In this document: piece by piece, positions 16,756 to 24,709 of the stretch
Layout of the letters: each line of letters opens with the position of its first letter
Position numbering within the stretch: position 1 is the first letter of the stretch
Assembly: GCA_913057135.1 (NCBI GenBank)
Contig: CAJXNM010000025.1
Span: 1 to 42,224 of the forward strand
Length of the DNA: 42,224 nucleotides
Source: an uncultured Halieaceae bacterium
GTDB lineage: Bacteria > Pseudomonadota > Gammaproteobacteria > Pseudomonadales > Halieaceae
Reading direction: 5' to 3'
Notes under the pieces: generated by a model
Told to the model about the DNA's origin: nothing
The model's input: the letters and a program-made list of their open reading frames with translations, nothing else
Database searches by the model: none
Translations under genes and position numbers: made by a program

Positions 16756-17142
16756 CTAGCGTGTGCCTGTTAAACGCTCGGCGGCATCGACAATATCAAC
16801 CAACTGGGAGCCGGGTGGATACACCTCCACCCCCAAAGCTTCGAGCTGCTTGGCCGCATGTGGCGGTATCGTGCCACCAGCGAAAATAGGCAATCCAGGA
16901 CGTGCCACCTGAACCTGCTCGATGGCGCGAATGGCAACATCAATGTGTCCACCCACATTGAGTCCGACCAAATCAACATCTTCGTCAACGGCTGCAGACA
17001 CGATATCGTCTGTGCTCGCCATACCAATCATAATCACTTCAAAACCGGCGTCGCGGAGGGCTCTCGCCACAATAGTGGGTCCACGCCAATGGCCATCGAG
17101 ACCGGTTTTTGCCATGAGAATACGTTTCTGCGAGTTATCCAT
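16756..17142 (-). CDS. Cobalamin-binding small subunit of acyl-CoA mutase
   Basis: This is a stand-alone 128-residue B12-binding Rossmann-like domain. The base-off/His-on motif DxHxxG is intact (Asp16, His18, Gly21), and the FAGGTIPP loop matches the dimethylbenzimidazole pocket of the family. The usual Ser-x-Leu segment near VGVSSLAAGH is replaced by a shorter VGLNVGGH. A TAGGAG ribosome site lies just upstream. Separate small subunits occur in isobutyryl-CoA, 2-hydroxyisobutyryl-CoA and archaeal methylmalonyl-CoA mutases. It lies 11 bp after the large-subunit stop and 6 bp before the chaperone GTPase gene. Confidence 0.92.
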   Translation of the reverse strand: MDNSQKRILMAKTGLDGHWRGPTIVARALRDAGFEVIMIGMASTDDIVSAAVDEDVDLVGLNVGGHIDVAIRAIEQVQVARPGLPIFAGGTIPPHAAKQLEALGVEVYPPGSQLVDIVDAAERLTGTR

Positions 17143-17153
17143 GTGCCGGTCTC

Positions 17154-18785
17154 CTAAGTTTGAATGGGCGTATTCCAGTTGCCAAAGACCTCTCGATACA
17201 CATCGCCAATCTCACCCAACGTGACTTCGGCAGCCAAGGCATCCATCATGGCGGGCATAATGTTTTTATCACTGCGGCAATCTGCCGCTAACTGTTTCAG
17301 TGCTGCGGCTGCACCAGCCTCATGGCGACTACGCAACACCTCATTCAAACGCTCTGTGGCAACATCAAAGGCGTCATCGGTACCCATAAAACCATCGACT
17401 TCAAAAGGCGATTCGTCGTCTCGGAAGCAATTGACCCCAATAATCTTCTGCTCACCTGACTCAGTGTGCATAAACTCCTGGTATTGGTTGTCTGCAGCTT
17501 GAGCATGTAACCAACCTGAATCGAGCGCCGCCAAATACCCGCCTTGCAGCTGAATAGCCTCGAAAAACGCCCACGCTTTTTCGACAAGCTGTGCAGTAAG
17601 TGTCTCCACATAGAACGAGCCACCCAAGGGATCTGTAACATCGGCTATGCCCGTTTCCTCCTGCAAAATCTGCTGGATACGCACCGACATCTGATGAGCA
17701 TGCTCAGAGGGGATAGAAAGCGCTTCGTCATATCCCGAAACCCCGAGGGATTGCACGCCTCCCAAAATGGCACCTAGTGCCATCACTGTACCCCGAACAA
17801 TATTATTTAGCGGCTGCTGGTAGGTCATTTTCGAACCCGCAGTCACACAATGAATGCGGAGATTTCTCACCTTTGGGTCTGAGATGTTGTAGCGCTCGAC
17901 CAGTAGCTGACTCCACATCAACCTAGCAGCGCGCATCTTGCAGGCCTCTTCAATGATATTAATGGAGGCTCTAAAACTGACGCCGCCACAACCACGTGCC
18001 GCCTGTACCAGTGGCATATTGCCCCGGCGTTGAATCTCATCGAGATACTCCACCGCGTTCGCAAACAACACACCTAACTCTTGGTCGGGGGTTAAACCGG
18101 TGTCGGCGGCGTTATAACCAGCGATGGAAACGGGGACCCACCTTGGCAAATACTGTTCGCAGAACTCGATGATATCGGCATTGAAACGCAAACCCGCCTC
18201 GGTAGGGATTTGCTCTTTGGTGACGCACCCTAGGTACGTCAGATTGAAATCACTTTGCCCAGTGCCGCTAATGGTGGCCAAATCAAATCCGCGCTGTTTG
18301 GCAACCGTCCAATAGGCTGCCAACGCAAAAGGGGCATGCTGTACAACCGCGCCACCTGCATGGCCAAAGGACGTATCTACAGGCAGGCCATCCATACAAA
18401 TAGCCGTGTCTCTGACGCTTTGCATGACCGCACCGGTTAGTCCCACATCTTCCCGTCGCGCTATCACATCAGGGTGCGTGACGTTGTAACAATGATCGGC
18501 GGTGTTTCGATCGTGCTCCATGATGAAACCTGTCTCGCCGTTTTTAAGCAAGAACTTGATGCGCTCGTTCTCATCCTCGGGTTTACCAAAGCCACTCAGC
18601 TGGAAGATTCGCCATGGTTTTGATCGATAACCACTCGCGTGAAATCCTCGGTGGAACTGTGCTTCACCAGGCGCAACATCAACGTTAGGACGATGATGCT
18701 CGGGTATATCGGCCGAGGTGTAGTAGGGCTTGAGTTCAATGCCCGACGTACAAGTTCGGGATTTATCGGTGGGCTTCTGGCTCAT
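17154..18785 (-). CDS. Divergent adenosylcobalamin-dependent acyl-CoA mutase, large subunit
   Basis: The ATG at 18785 is preferred; a start 14 codons upstream (18827) would overlap the palindromic control site. The ~543-residue protein is the TIM-barrel half of the methylmalonyl-CoA mutase family, with no fused B12 domain. Family landmarks are KPWRIFQLSGFG (residues 56-67), GTGQSD (174-179), VSIAGYNAADTG (219-230) and LGGSFYVE. Compared by eye with methylmalonyl-CoA mutase, Tyr89 is kept (Tyr53), Ala116-Phe117 become Glu90-His91, Arg207 becomes Cys187 and His244 becomes Asn225. Loss of the Arg argues against a dicarboxyl-CoA substrate. It should catalyse a carbon-skeleton rearrangement of an unidentified acyl-CoA. 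It is the first gene of the leftward operon. Confidence 0.9.
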   Translation of the reverse strand: MSQKPTDKSRTCTSGIELKPYYTSADIPEHHRPNVDVAPGEAQFHRGFHASGYRSKPWRIFQLSGFGKPEDENERIKFLLKNGETGFIMEHDRNTADHCYNVTHPDVIARREDVGLTGAVMQSVRDTAICMDGLPVDTSFGHAGGAVVQHAPFALAAYWTVAKQRGFDLATISGTGQSDFNLTYLGCVTKEQIPTEAGLRFNADIIEFCEQYLPRWVPVSIAGYNAADTGLTPDQELGVLFANAVEYLDEIQRRGNMPLVQAARGCGGVSFRASINIIEEACKMRAARLMWSQLLVERYNISDPKVRNLRIHCVTAGSKMTYQQPLNNIVRGTVMALGAILGGVQSLGVSGYDEALSIPSEHAHQMSVRIQQILQEETGIADVTDPLGGSFYVETLTAQLVEKAWAFFEAIQLQGGYLAALDSGWLHAQAADNQYQEFMHTESGEQKIIGVNCFRDDESPFEVDGFMGTDDAFDVATERLNEVLRSRHEAGAAAALKQLAADCRSDKNIMPAMMDALAAEVTLGEIGDVYREVFGNWNTPIQT

Positions 18786-18818
18786 AGAAAAGACTTTTTC
18801 GTGGTTATTGTGTGCTGA

Positions 18819-18834
18819 TATACCCATTGGTATA
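18819..18834. promoter_or_regulatory. Palindrome TATACC-N4-GGTATA in the divergent control region
   Basis: This is a perfect inverted repeat with six-base arms and a four-base centre. It lies between the mutase operon and the alcohol dehydrogenase/TetR operon. Its size and symmetry suit a dimeric regulator such as the TetR protein encoded 1.3 kb away. Binding is inferred. Confidence 0.45.
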
Positions 18835-18838
18835 ACAG

Positions 18839-18858
18839 TTTACTTAGCGGTAAGCAAT
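18839..18858. promoter_or_regulatory. Second imperfect palindrome in the divergent control region
   Basis: Arms TTTACTTA and TAAGCAAT match at six of eight positions around a GCGG centre. It starts five bases after the TATACC palindrome, so the two could form a tandem operator. No convincing -35/-10 pair could be assigned to either strand by eye. Confidence 0.35.
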
Positions 18859-18910
18859 TGATACGCTCAGTACCCAGTGGTCCCAAAACAACAAAAGTAA
18901 AGGGCAGACT

Positions 18911-20092
18911 ATGTTTTCAGCAGACAGCGCTACGCTAGGTTTGACGGCAACCGAAAGGGTTCATATCGGGCGACGTGCCGCGGATGCCCTGGCCGAAGAA
19001 GCCTCTACTCTCAATGCAAAACGCATTTTTTTGCTGGTCAGTTCGACCATGCGCTCAACCACCAACGAAATCGCACTGATCGAGGAAGCCTTGGGCAATC
19101 GGCTCGCCACCGTGTTTGACGGGATTGGCCCCCACGCCCCACGAACCGACGTGCTCAAAGCCATCGAAGCCGCACGCGATGCAGACGCCGACCTGATTAT
19201 TACCGTTGGTGGTGGTTCCGTTACTGACGCGGGCAAAGTCATTGCCCTGGGCTTGAAACACAACATTCGGAGCTTTGAGGATTTCGAGGGCTATTACGTC
19301 TACGTTAATGAAGCAGGCGAAACGGTTGTTCCGGACTTCGAAGCACCCGATATACGTGTCATCTGCTGCCCCACGACCCTGTCCGGAGGCGAATTCAACA
19401 CCATGGGGGGAGTGACTGATGATCGCGAAAATAAAAAACAGGGCTACACACACCGAATGATGGCACCCATCGCCATCGTGCTTGACCCTGCGCTCACCGT
19501 TTACACCCCGGAATGGCTGTGGACCTCTACCGGTGTACGCTCGGTTGATCACGCTTTGGAGGCACTTGGATCAAAGCATTCCAATCACTTTTGTGACGGG
19601 GTTGCCGCAAGTGCGCTACGCCTGCTCAGTAAAGCCCTCCCTGAAGTGCAAGCGGATCCCACGAACCTCGACGCACGATTGCGCTGTCAGGTGGGTGCTT
19701 GGCAATCCATGATTCCAATTATTGGCGGTGTACCGATGGGGGCAAGCCACGCTATCGGCCACGTGCTCGGTGGCACCGCCGATGTTCCACACGGTTATTG
19801 TTCCTGTGTCATGGCACCCGCTGTTTTGGCTTACAACAAATCCGTCAACGGTGACAAACAGCAGCAAATCAGCGAATGCTTTGGTCGCGCAGGTGAAGAC
19901 GCAAGCACAGTAGTCGACGAATTTATTCGAGGTCTTGGCATGCCTCGGTCTCTTCCGGAAGTGAATGTAACCGAAGACAAACTCCAGATTATTTCCGAAT
20001 ACACCATGCTTGATTTCTGGTCGCGTACTAACCCAAGGCCCATCAACGGACCTGAGGATGTCATGACCATATTGGAGATGGTTAAAGCCTAG
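18911..20092 (+). CDS. Iron-containing-type (group III) alcohol dehydrogenase
   Basis: The 393-residue protein has the NAD-binding GGGSVTDAGK motif (residues 100-109), LSGGEFN, and the metal-site region GASHAIGHVLGG (278-288) followed by VPHGY. Candidate metal ligands are His214, His280 and His294. The aspartate that is the first ligand in FucO-type enzymes corresponds here to Arg210 (TGVRSVDH), as in some maleylacetate-reductase-like members, so metal dependence is uncertain. It probably interconverts an alcohol and an aldehyde or ketone in the pathway, for example the P450 product. An AAGGGC ribosome site precedes the ATG. It is the first gene of the rightward arm; its stop overlaps the start of the TetR gene. 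Confidence 0.88.
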   Translation: MFSADSATLGLTATERVHIGRRAADALAEEASTLNAKRIFLLVSSTMRSTTNEIALIEEALGNRLATVFDGIGPHAPRTDVLKAIEAARDADADLIITVGGGSVTDAGKVIALGLKHNIRSFEDFEGYYVYVNEAGETVVPDFEAPDIRVICCPTTLSGGEFNTMGGVTDDRENKKQGYTHRMMAPIAIVLDPALTVYTPEWLWTSTGVRSVDHALEALGSKHSNHFCDGVAASALRLLSKALPEVQADPTNLDARLRCQVGAWQSMIPIIGGVPMGASHAIGHVLGGTADVPHGYCSCVMAPAVLAYNKSVNGDKQQQISECFGRAGEDASTVVDEFIRGLGMPRSLPEVNVTEDKLQIISEYTMLDFWSRTNPRPINGPEDVMTILEMVKA

Positions 20093-20811
20093 TGTCGACC
20101 CTGACTGCGCCTGAACCCCCCGCGACCTCTGGCAATCTCAAAACAGAGGTCTCGGACTTTAAGCGTCGACGTATACGCGAGGAGGCGTGTTCGCTGTTCT
20201 TTGAGCGTGGCTACGAGAGTACAACACTTGACGCTGTGGCTCAGGCCCTTGAAGTCACCAAGCCCTTTATTTACAGCTACTACTCAAACAAAAGTGAATT
20301 GCTTTACGACATCTGCCGTCTTGGTATCGCGCTCTCCCTAGAGGCCATGCAGAAAGCCGCCTCACTCGATCGACCTCCAAATGATCGCTTACAGATTGTC
20401 GTTGAATCAGTGCTGGCCATCATTTTTGAGTATCGCAAGTTCATTGTGGTTTATGAACGTGAAGAGAAAAATCTAGACTCGGCAAAAGCCCGTGAAATTC
20501 GAGATTTGCGCAAACTGTTTGATCACCAATTAGCGGACCTGCTGGCCGAGGGCGATCGCCTGGGAGAGTTTCAAATCGCCGATCCCGTTCTAACCGCCAC
20601 CACCATTGGAGGCATGATTACTTGGGTAGCCCAGTGGTATTCACCTGCGGGTAAACGGTCCCGACTGGACATCACCAATCACACCTTGCTCATGGTGAAT
20701 GCCGTGGTACGTATCCGTGGCATGGAGCAAATCGCTGACAACAGTGTTAAGCCAATGAATCTTTTACACACCAACAAGAAGCCACGCACCAAGCAAGTGA
20801 AAGGGGGCTAG
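20092..20811 (+). CDS. TetR/AcrR-family transcriptional regulator
   Basis: The 239-residue protein has an N-terminal TetR helix-turn-helix: FERGYESTTLDAVAQALEV, then TKPFIYSYYSNKSELL (residues 39-75). An all-helical ligand domain follows, of the kind seen in regulators of lipid and steroid catabolism such as KstR2. It probably represses the divergent cluster and is released by a pathway CoA-thioester or substrate; the palindromes at 18819-18858 are candidate operators. It starts with GTG, sharing one base with the alcohol dehydrogenase stop (TAGTG), and stops six bases before the next ligase gene, so it lies inside the operon it probably controls. Confidence 0.9.
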   Translation: MSTLTAPEPPATSGNLKTEVSDFKRRRIREEACSLFFERGYESTTLDAVAQALEVTKPFIYSYYSNKSELLYDICRLGIALSLEAMQKAASLDRPPNDRLQIVVESVLAIIFEYRKFIVVYEREEKNLDSAKAREIRDLRKLFDHQLADLLAEGDRLGEFQIADPVLTATTIGGMITWVAQWYSPAGKRSRLDITNHTLLMVNAVVRIRGMEQIADNSVKPMNLLHTNKKPRTKQVKGG

Positions 20812-20816
20812 CGACT

Positions 20817-22436
20817 ATGCAGTCATTATCTTCTACCTCAGACCCCAGAATTCCCAGCCGCGATAAATGCGTTACACGCTATCTGCTTGAGCGTTATGCG
20901 CAGGAAACCCCCGATAAAGTATTCGCTATTTTTGAGGATGGCGAAGAATGGACCTATAGTGAATTGGCCTCAAAGGTACGCTCGCTGGCCGGTGGTCTGG
21001 CCAGTGAAGGCATCAACCGTGGCGATCATGTGGTCGTATGGATGTTCGATAGCAAAGAGGCCATTCTGACCTTCATGGCCATCAACTACATAGGCGCCGT
21101 ATTCGTACCATTAAATACTGCGTTCAAAGGCGGCGTCCTTGAGCATGTGCTTAACGTCTCTGATGCCTGCCATATGGTTGTTCACGGGCAGTTAATTGAG
21201 CGGCTAGCGGATATTGATGTTGCTCGTATACAGCACCTCATTCACGTCGGTGCCAGCAGTGCTCCTCAGTTACTCCGTCAGACCAACTACGCCGACCTAG
21301 CAGACAGCCAACAAGTACCGCCCGAGTTGGAGGTGCCCATTGAGCCCTGGGATACCCAATCCATCATTTTCACATCGGGTACAACAGGTCCATCAAAAGG
21401 AGTGCTGTCCTCTTACCTCCATATTTTCACGAATGCAGGACCAGAGACTTGGCATTTCGTCACGGGTGAGGATCGCTTCCTTATCAACATGCCCATATTC
21501 CACATCGGCGGGATGGGCGTGATCTTTGTCATGCTATGCCGAGGTGGTTCCATTGCCATGATGAACGCCTTCAACACGGAGACGTTCTGGCCGTTCGTGC
21601 GCCAAAGCCAAACAACTGCGTTTTTCTTGCTTGGTGTCATGACCACATTCCTTTTGAAACAACCACCAACCGACAACGATAAAGAGCACAATGTTCGGGT
21701 GGCGTTTATGGTGCCGTTAACCGAGACCTGTACCGAGTTTCACGAGCGCTTTGGTATCGACGTCTACACCATATTCAACATGACTGAAATTTCATCGCCC
21801 ATCGTGTCGGAACCCAATCCGGTGAGACGCGGCACCTGTGGCAAAAAGCGCAACGGTGTTGATGTGCGTCTAGTCGACGCCAACGATTGTGAAGTGCCAC
21901 TGGGTGAAATCGGCGAAATGGTCGTGCGTACTGATCGCCCCTGGGGTATGAACAGCGGCTACTACAAAAACCCCGAGGCAACCGCCGAAGCGTGGCGTAA
22001 TGGTTGGTTCCACACCGGGGACTGCTTCCGTCAAGACGAAGAAGGCTATTTCTACTTTGTCGATCGTATGAAAGACGCCATGCGACGACGGGGTGAAAAC
22101 ATTTCCTCCTTTGAGGTAGAAGCCGAGGTCGTGGCATTTGCCGCTGTGCGGGAAGCTGCGGCTTTCGCCGTTCCCAGCGACCTAGGTGAAGACGATGTCA
22201 TGATTGCCGTTGCACCCGTGGAAGGGTATGACATTGATCATCGTGAGCTCATGATGTTCCTTGGGGAGCGCATGCCTTACTTCATGGTACCCCGTTACAT
22301 CCGTGTTCTAAGCGAGCTACCCAAAACCCCTTCCTCTAAGGTGATGAAACACATTCTTCGCAATGAGGGCGTCACTGTTGATACATGGGATAGAGAGGCT
22401 CACAACATCAGCTTTAAACGCGAAAAACTTAGCTAG
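20817..22436 (+). CDS. Acyl-CoA synthetase (AMP-forming), plus-strand operon
   Basis: The 539-residue ANL-superfamily ligase has the P-loop IFTSGTTGPSKG (residues 184-195), an FNMTEISSP adenine motif, the GWFHTGD segment, the hinge DRMKDAMRRRGENISSFEVE and a C-terminal SSKVMK lysine. The wording around the hinge resembles CaiC-like and medium-chain ligases, but the substrate cannot be deduced. It complements the ligase on the opposite strand; an acid produced by the oxygenases could be its target. It starts five bases after the TetR stop, with AAGGGGG upstream. Confidence 0.88.
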   Translation: MQSLSSTSDPRIPSRDKCVTRYLLERYAQETPDKVFAIFEDGEEWTYSELASKVRSLAGGLASEGINRGDHVVVWMFDSKEAILTFMAINYIGAVFVPLNTAFKGGVLEHVLNVSDACHMVVHGQLIERLADIDVARIQHLIHVGASSAPQLLRQTNYADLADSQQVPPELEVPIEPWDTQSIIFTSGTTGPSKGVLSSYLHIFTNAGPETWHFVTGEDRFLINMPIFHIGGMGVIFVMLCRGGSIAMMNAFNTETFWPFVRQSQTTAFFLLGVMTTFLLKQPPTDNDKEHNVRVAFMVPLTETCTEFHERFGIDVYTIFNMTEISSPIVSEPNPVRRGTCGKKRNGVDVRLVDANDCEVPLGEIGEMVVRTDRPWGMNSGYYKNPEATAEAWRNGWFHTGDCFRQDEEGYFYFVDRMKDAMRRRGENISSFEVEAEVVAFAAVREAAAFAVPSDLGEDDVMIAVAPVEGYDIDHRELMMFLGERMPYFMVPRYIRVLSELPKTPSSKVMKHILRNEGVTVDTWDREAHNISFKREKLS

Positions 22437-22476
22437 ATCACCACTCAACAACAGAATAAACACCCTGGAGAAACAC

Positions 22477-24681
22477 ATGGACCTACCAACAATAAATAGA
22501 AAAGTCAGCACCGGATTTGGCTTGAGCCTGATGACTCTCGCCGTGTCGGCTGTGGCGCAAGAAACGGCACTTGAAGAAGTTGTGGTTACCGCATCCAAGC
22601 GCTCAGTCGCCTTGGAGGATTTAGCCGGTTCTGCCAATGTTTTAGGCACAGATCAACTCGGGCCAGGTGGCATCCAAGAAGTGCGCGACATGCAAGTGGA
22701 CGTCCCCAACTTGTCCCTTGGGGATCAGTTCGGTTTCGCCCGGGTATTCATGCGTGGTGTGGGTATGACAAGTATCGATATTGGTGGAGAGGGCGCTGTA
22801 GCGTTCTTGCAAGATGGCGCCATCGTGCCCCGACCAGCGGCCCAGCTAATGGGCATGTTTGATTTAGCTCAGGTTGAGGTTTTACGAGGACCTCAGGGAA
22901 CCCTGTACGGCCGCGGCGCCACAGCTGGCGCTATCAACATGGTGACCGAAAAACCCGGTGATAGCTTTGGTGGTTATGTCAACTTGACCGCCGGCAACTA
23001 CGCACTGAAACAATTGAGGGCCGCGGTCGATGTCCCTTTAAGCGATAGCCTCGCAGTGAGGGTAGCCACAAGCATCGACAAACGCGACGGTTACGGAAAA
23101 AACCTGTTCAATGATCAGGATATTAATAACCGCGACGCCCAAGCCTTCAGAGCGAATTTCGTCTACGACGCGGGGGGTGCATTCTCTGCTCAGTTAATGG
23201 CACAAACCTATAAAGAAGACGATCAAAACTACGCGTTCAACTACCTAGGCCCCTCTGCAGGTACCAGCTTACCCGTACCGCTGGCAGTGCCAATCCTCGG
23301 CGGCCAGACCGTAGGCATGGTGGGCGGTGGTTTTCAGGACATCAATTCCGACCAACAAGCTATCAACGATCGTGACGGCACGCTTGTTAACCTAACTATG
23401 AATTATGAGTTAAGCGACTCTCTGAGCGTTAAATCCATTACCTCATCCCAAAGTCTCGACCGATTCCTACGTGATGATCTAGATTCAACCGATGCCAATC
23501 TTTTCGGTCGTAACGACTACACCGAAGAGAGCGACTCTCTCAGCCAAGAGTTCATCCTGAATTACAGCAGCGGCAAGCTCGATATTTTGGCCGGCGCTAT
23601 GTACTTCGAAGAAGATTTATACGGAGAAGTGCGTGTGCCGCTGACTAACGTGTGTTTCTTGTTGGCCCCCGATGCCTGTGGCACACCAATTGGTGACGCA
23701 CTCAATAGCGGTAACTACCTGCAAGATGGGGATGTCGATATTGAAGCCTACGGCGCCTATGCCGAGGCCACTTACACAGTCAATGATCAGTGGACTGTCA
23801 TCGCGGGCCTGCGCAACAACTATGAAGAACGTACCGGTACGGGTTCGTTCGTGTTCGATGCTATTGGACTCGACGTGCCCACCAATGCCACCGAAAATTG
23901 GGATGACGTGACACCTCGCTTCACGTTGCAGTATCGCCCCTCCGATAACATGATGATGTATGCCACCTACACTGAAGCATTCAAATCAGGCGTCATTAAT
24001 ACGGGCAGCGTCAGCCCGCCGCTAGACCCCGAAACCGTCGACGCCTTTGAAGTAGGCATTAAAGGCAATAATGCCGATAACAGCGTGCGATACTCGCTGG
24101 CCGGCTTCTTTTATGACTACCAAAATCTTCAGATTTCATTCGTCGATGAAACCTCAACGGTATCAACCGTTAATGCCGCCGAAGCGGAAAACTACGGACT
24201 TGAGTTCGAACTTGATGCGGAGCTTGGCAATGGCTTCGCAGTTGATCTGTATCTCACCTATCTCAGTGCTGAATACCAAGAGTTCTTTAATGGCGACTAT
24301 GCGAACGGGTTTGCCATTGCTGACCTCAGCGGCAACACACTTCCCAATGCACCAGAAACTACCGCAAAGTTAGGTGTGACATGGACAGGTGAAGCTGCAG
24401 GTGGCGTGGTACATGTCCGCGGTGAAGCCTATTATCAAGACGATGTTTACTTCACCGAATGGAACCGTCCGGATGCATTCCAAGAAGCCTACGAGCAGTA
24501 CAACGCTTCAATTGAGTATGTGTATCAGGATCGCTGGTCGTTCACCCTATGGGGCCGTAACTTAAGTGACGAGGATGTGATCTCCAATAACATCATTACA
24601 GCACCGCTATACGATTCACTACGAGTCGGCGCTTTGTTACCACCGCGTACCGTAGGTGCATCTGTCGGACTGCAGTTCTAA
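22477..24681 (+). CDS. TonB-dependent receptor of the catabolic cluster
   Basis: The ATG at 22477 is chosen because GGAG lies seven bases upstream and a clean signal peptide follows, with cleavage after Ala-Val-Ala-Gln near residue 28. The 734-residue product has an EEVVVTASKR TonB-box region, a plug with VFMRGVG and a block reading QVEVLRGPQGTLYGRGATAGAINMVT (split here as family landmarks), and a barrel ending in Gln-Phe. This group of receptors is common in sphingomonads and marine gammaproteobacteria next to genes for hydrophobic or aromatic compounds (family knowledge, from memory). Its position between a CoA ligase and a P450 makes it the likely uptake route for the pathway substrate. 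Confidence 0.92.
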   Translation: MDLPTINRKVSTGFGLSLMTLAVSAVAQETALEEVVVTASKRSVALEDLAGSANVLGTDQLGPGGIQEVRDMQVDVPNLSLGDQFGFARVFMRGVGMTSIDIGGEGAVAFLQDGAIVPRPAAQLMGMFDLAQVEVLRGPQGTLYGRGATAGAINMVTEKPGDSFGGYVNLTAGNYALKQLRAAVDVPLSDSLAVRVATSIDKRDGYGKNLFNDQDINNRDAQAFRANFVYDAGGAFSAQLMAQTYKEDDQNYAFNYLGPSAGTSLPVPLAVPILGGQTVGMVGGGFQDINSDQQAINDRDGTLVNLTMNYELSDSLSVKSITSSQSLDRFLRDDLDSTDANLFGRNDYTEESDSLSQEFILNYSSGKLDILAGAMYFEEDLYGEVRVPLTNVCFLLAPDACGTPIGDALNSGNYLQDGDVDIEAYGAYAEATYTVNDQWTVIAGLRNNYEERTGTGSFVFDAIGLDVPTNATENWDDVTPRFTLQYRPSDNMMMYATYTEAFKSGVINTGSVSPPLDPETVDAFEVGIKGNNADNSVRYSLAGFFYDYQNLQISFVDETSTVSTVNAAEAENYGLEFELDAELGNGFAVDLYLTYLSAEYQEFFNGDYANGFAIADLSGNTLPNAPETTAKLGVTWTGEAAGGVVHVRGEAYYQDDVYFTEWNRPDAFQEAYEQYNASIEYVYQDRWSFTLWGRNLSDEDVISNNIITAPLYDSLRVGALLPPRTVGASVGLQF

Positions 24682-24709
24682 CACCTGCTGCAGCGCTACA
24701 GGTCGAAGT

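Noticed and set aside
17154-18785. Calling the mutase an ordinary methylmalonyl-CoA mutase in propionate metabolism
   Set aside because: The carboxylate-binding Arg and catalytic His positions are changed, no propionyl-CoA carboxylase or epimerase gene is near, and the B12 domain is separate.
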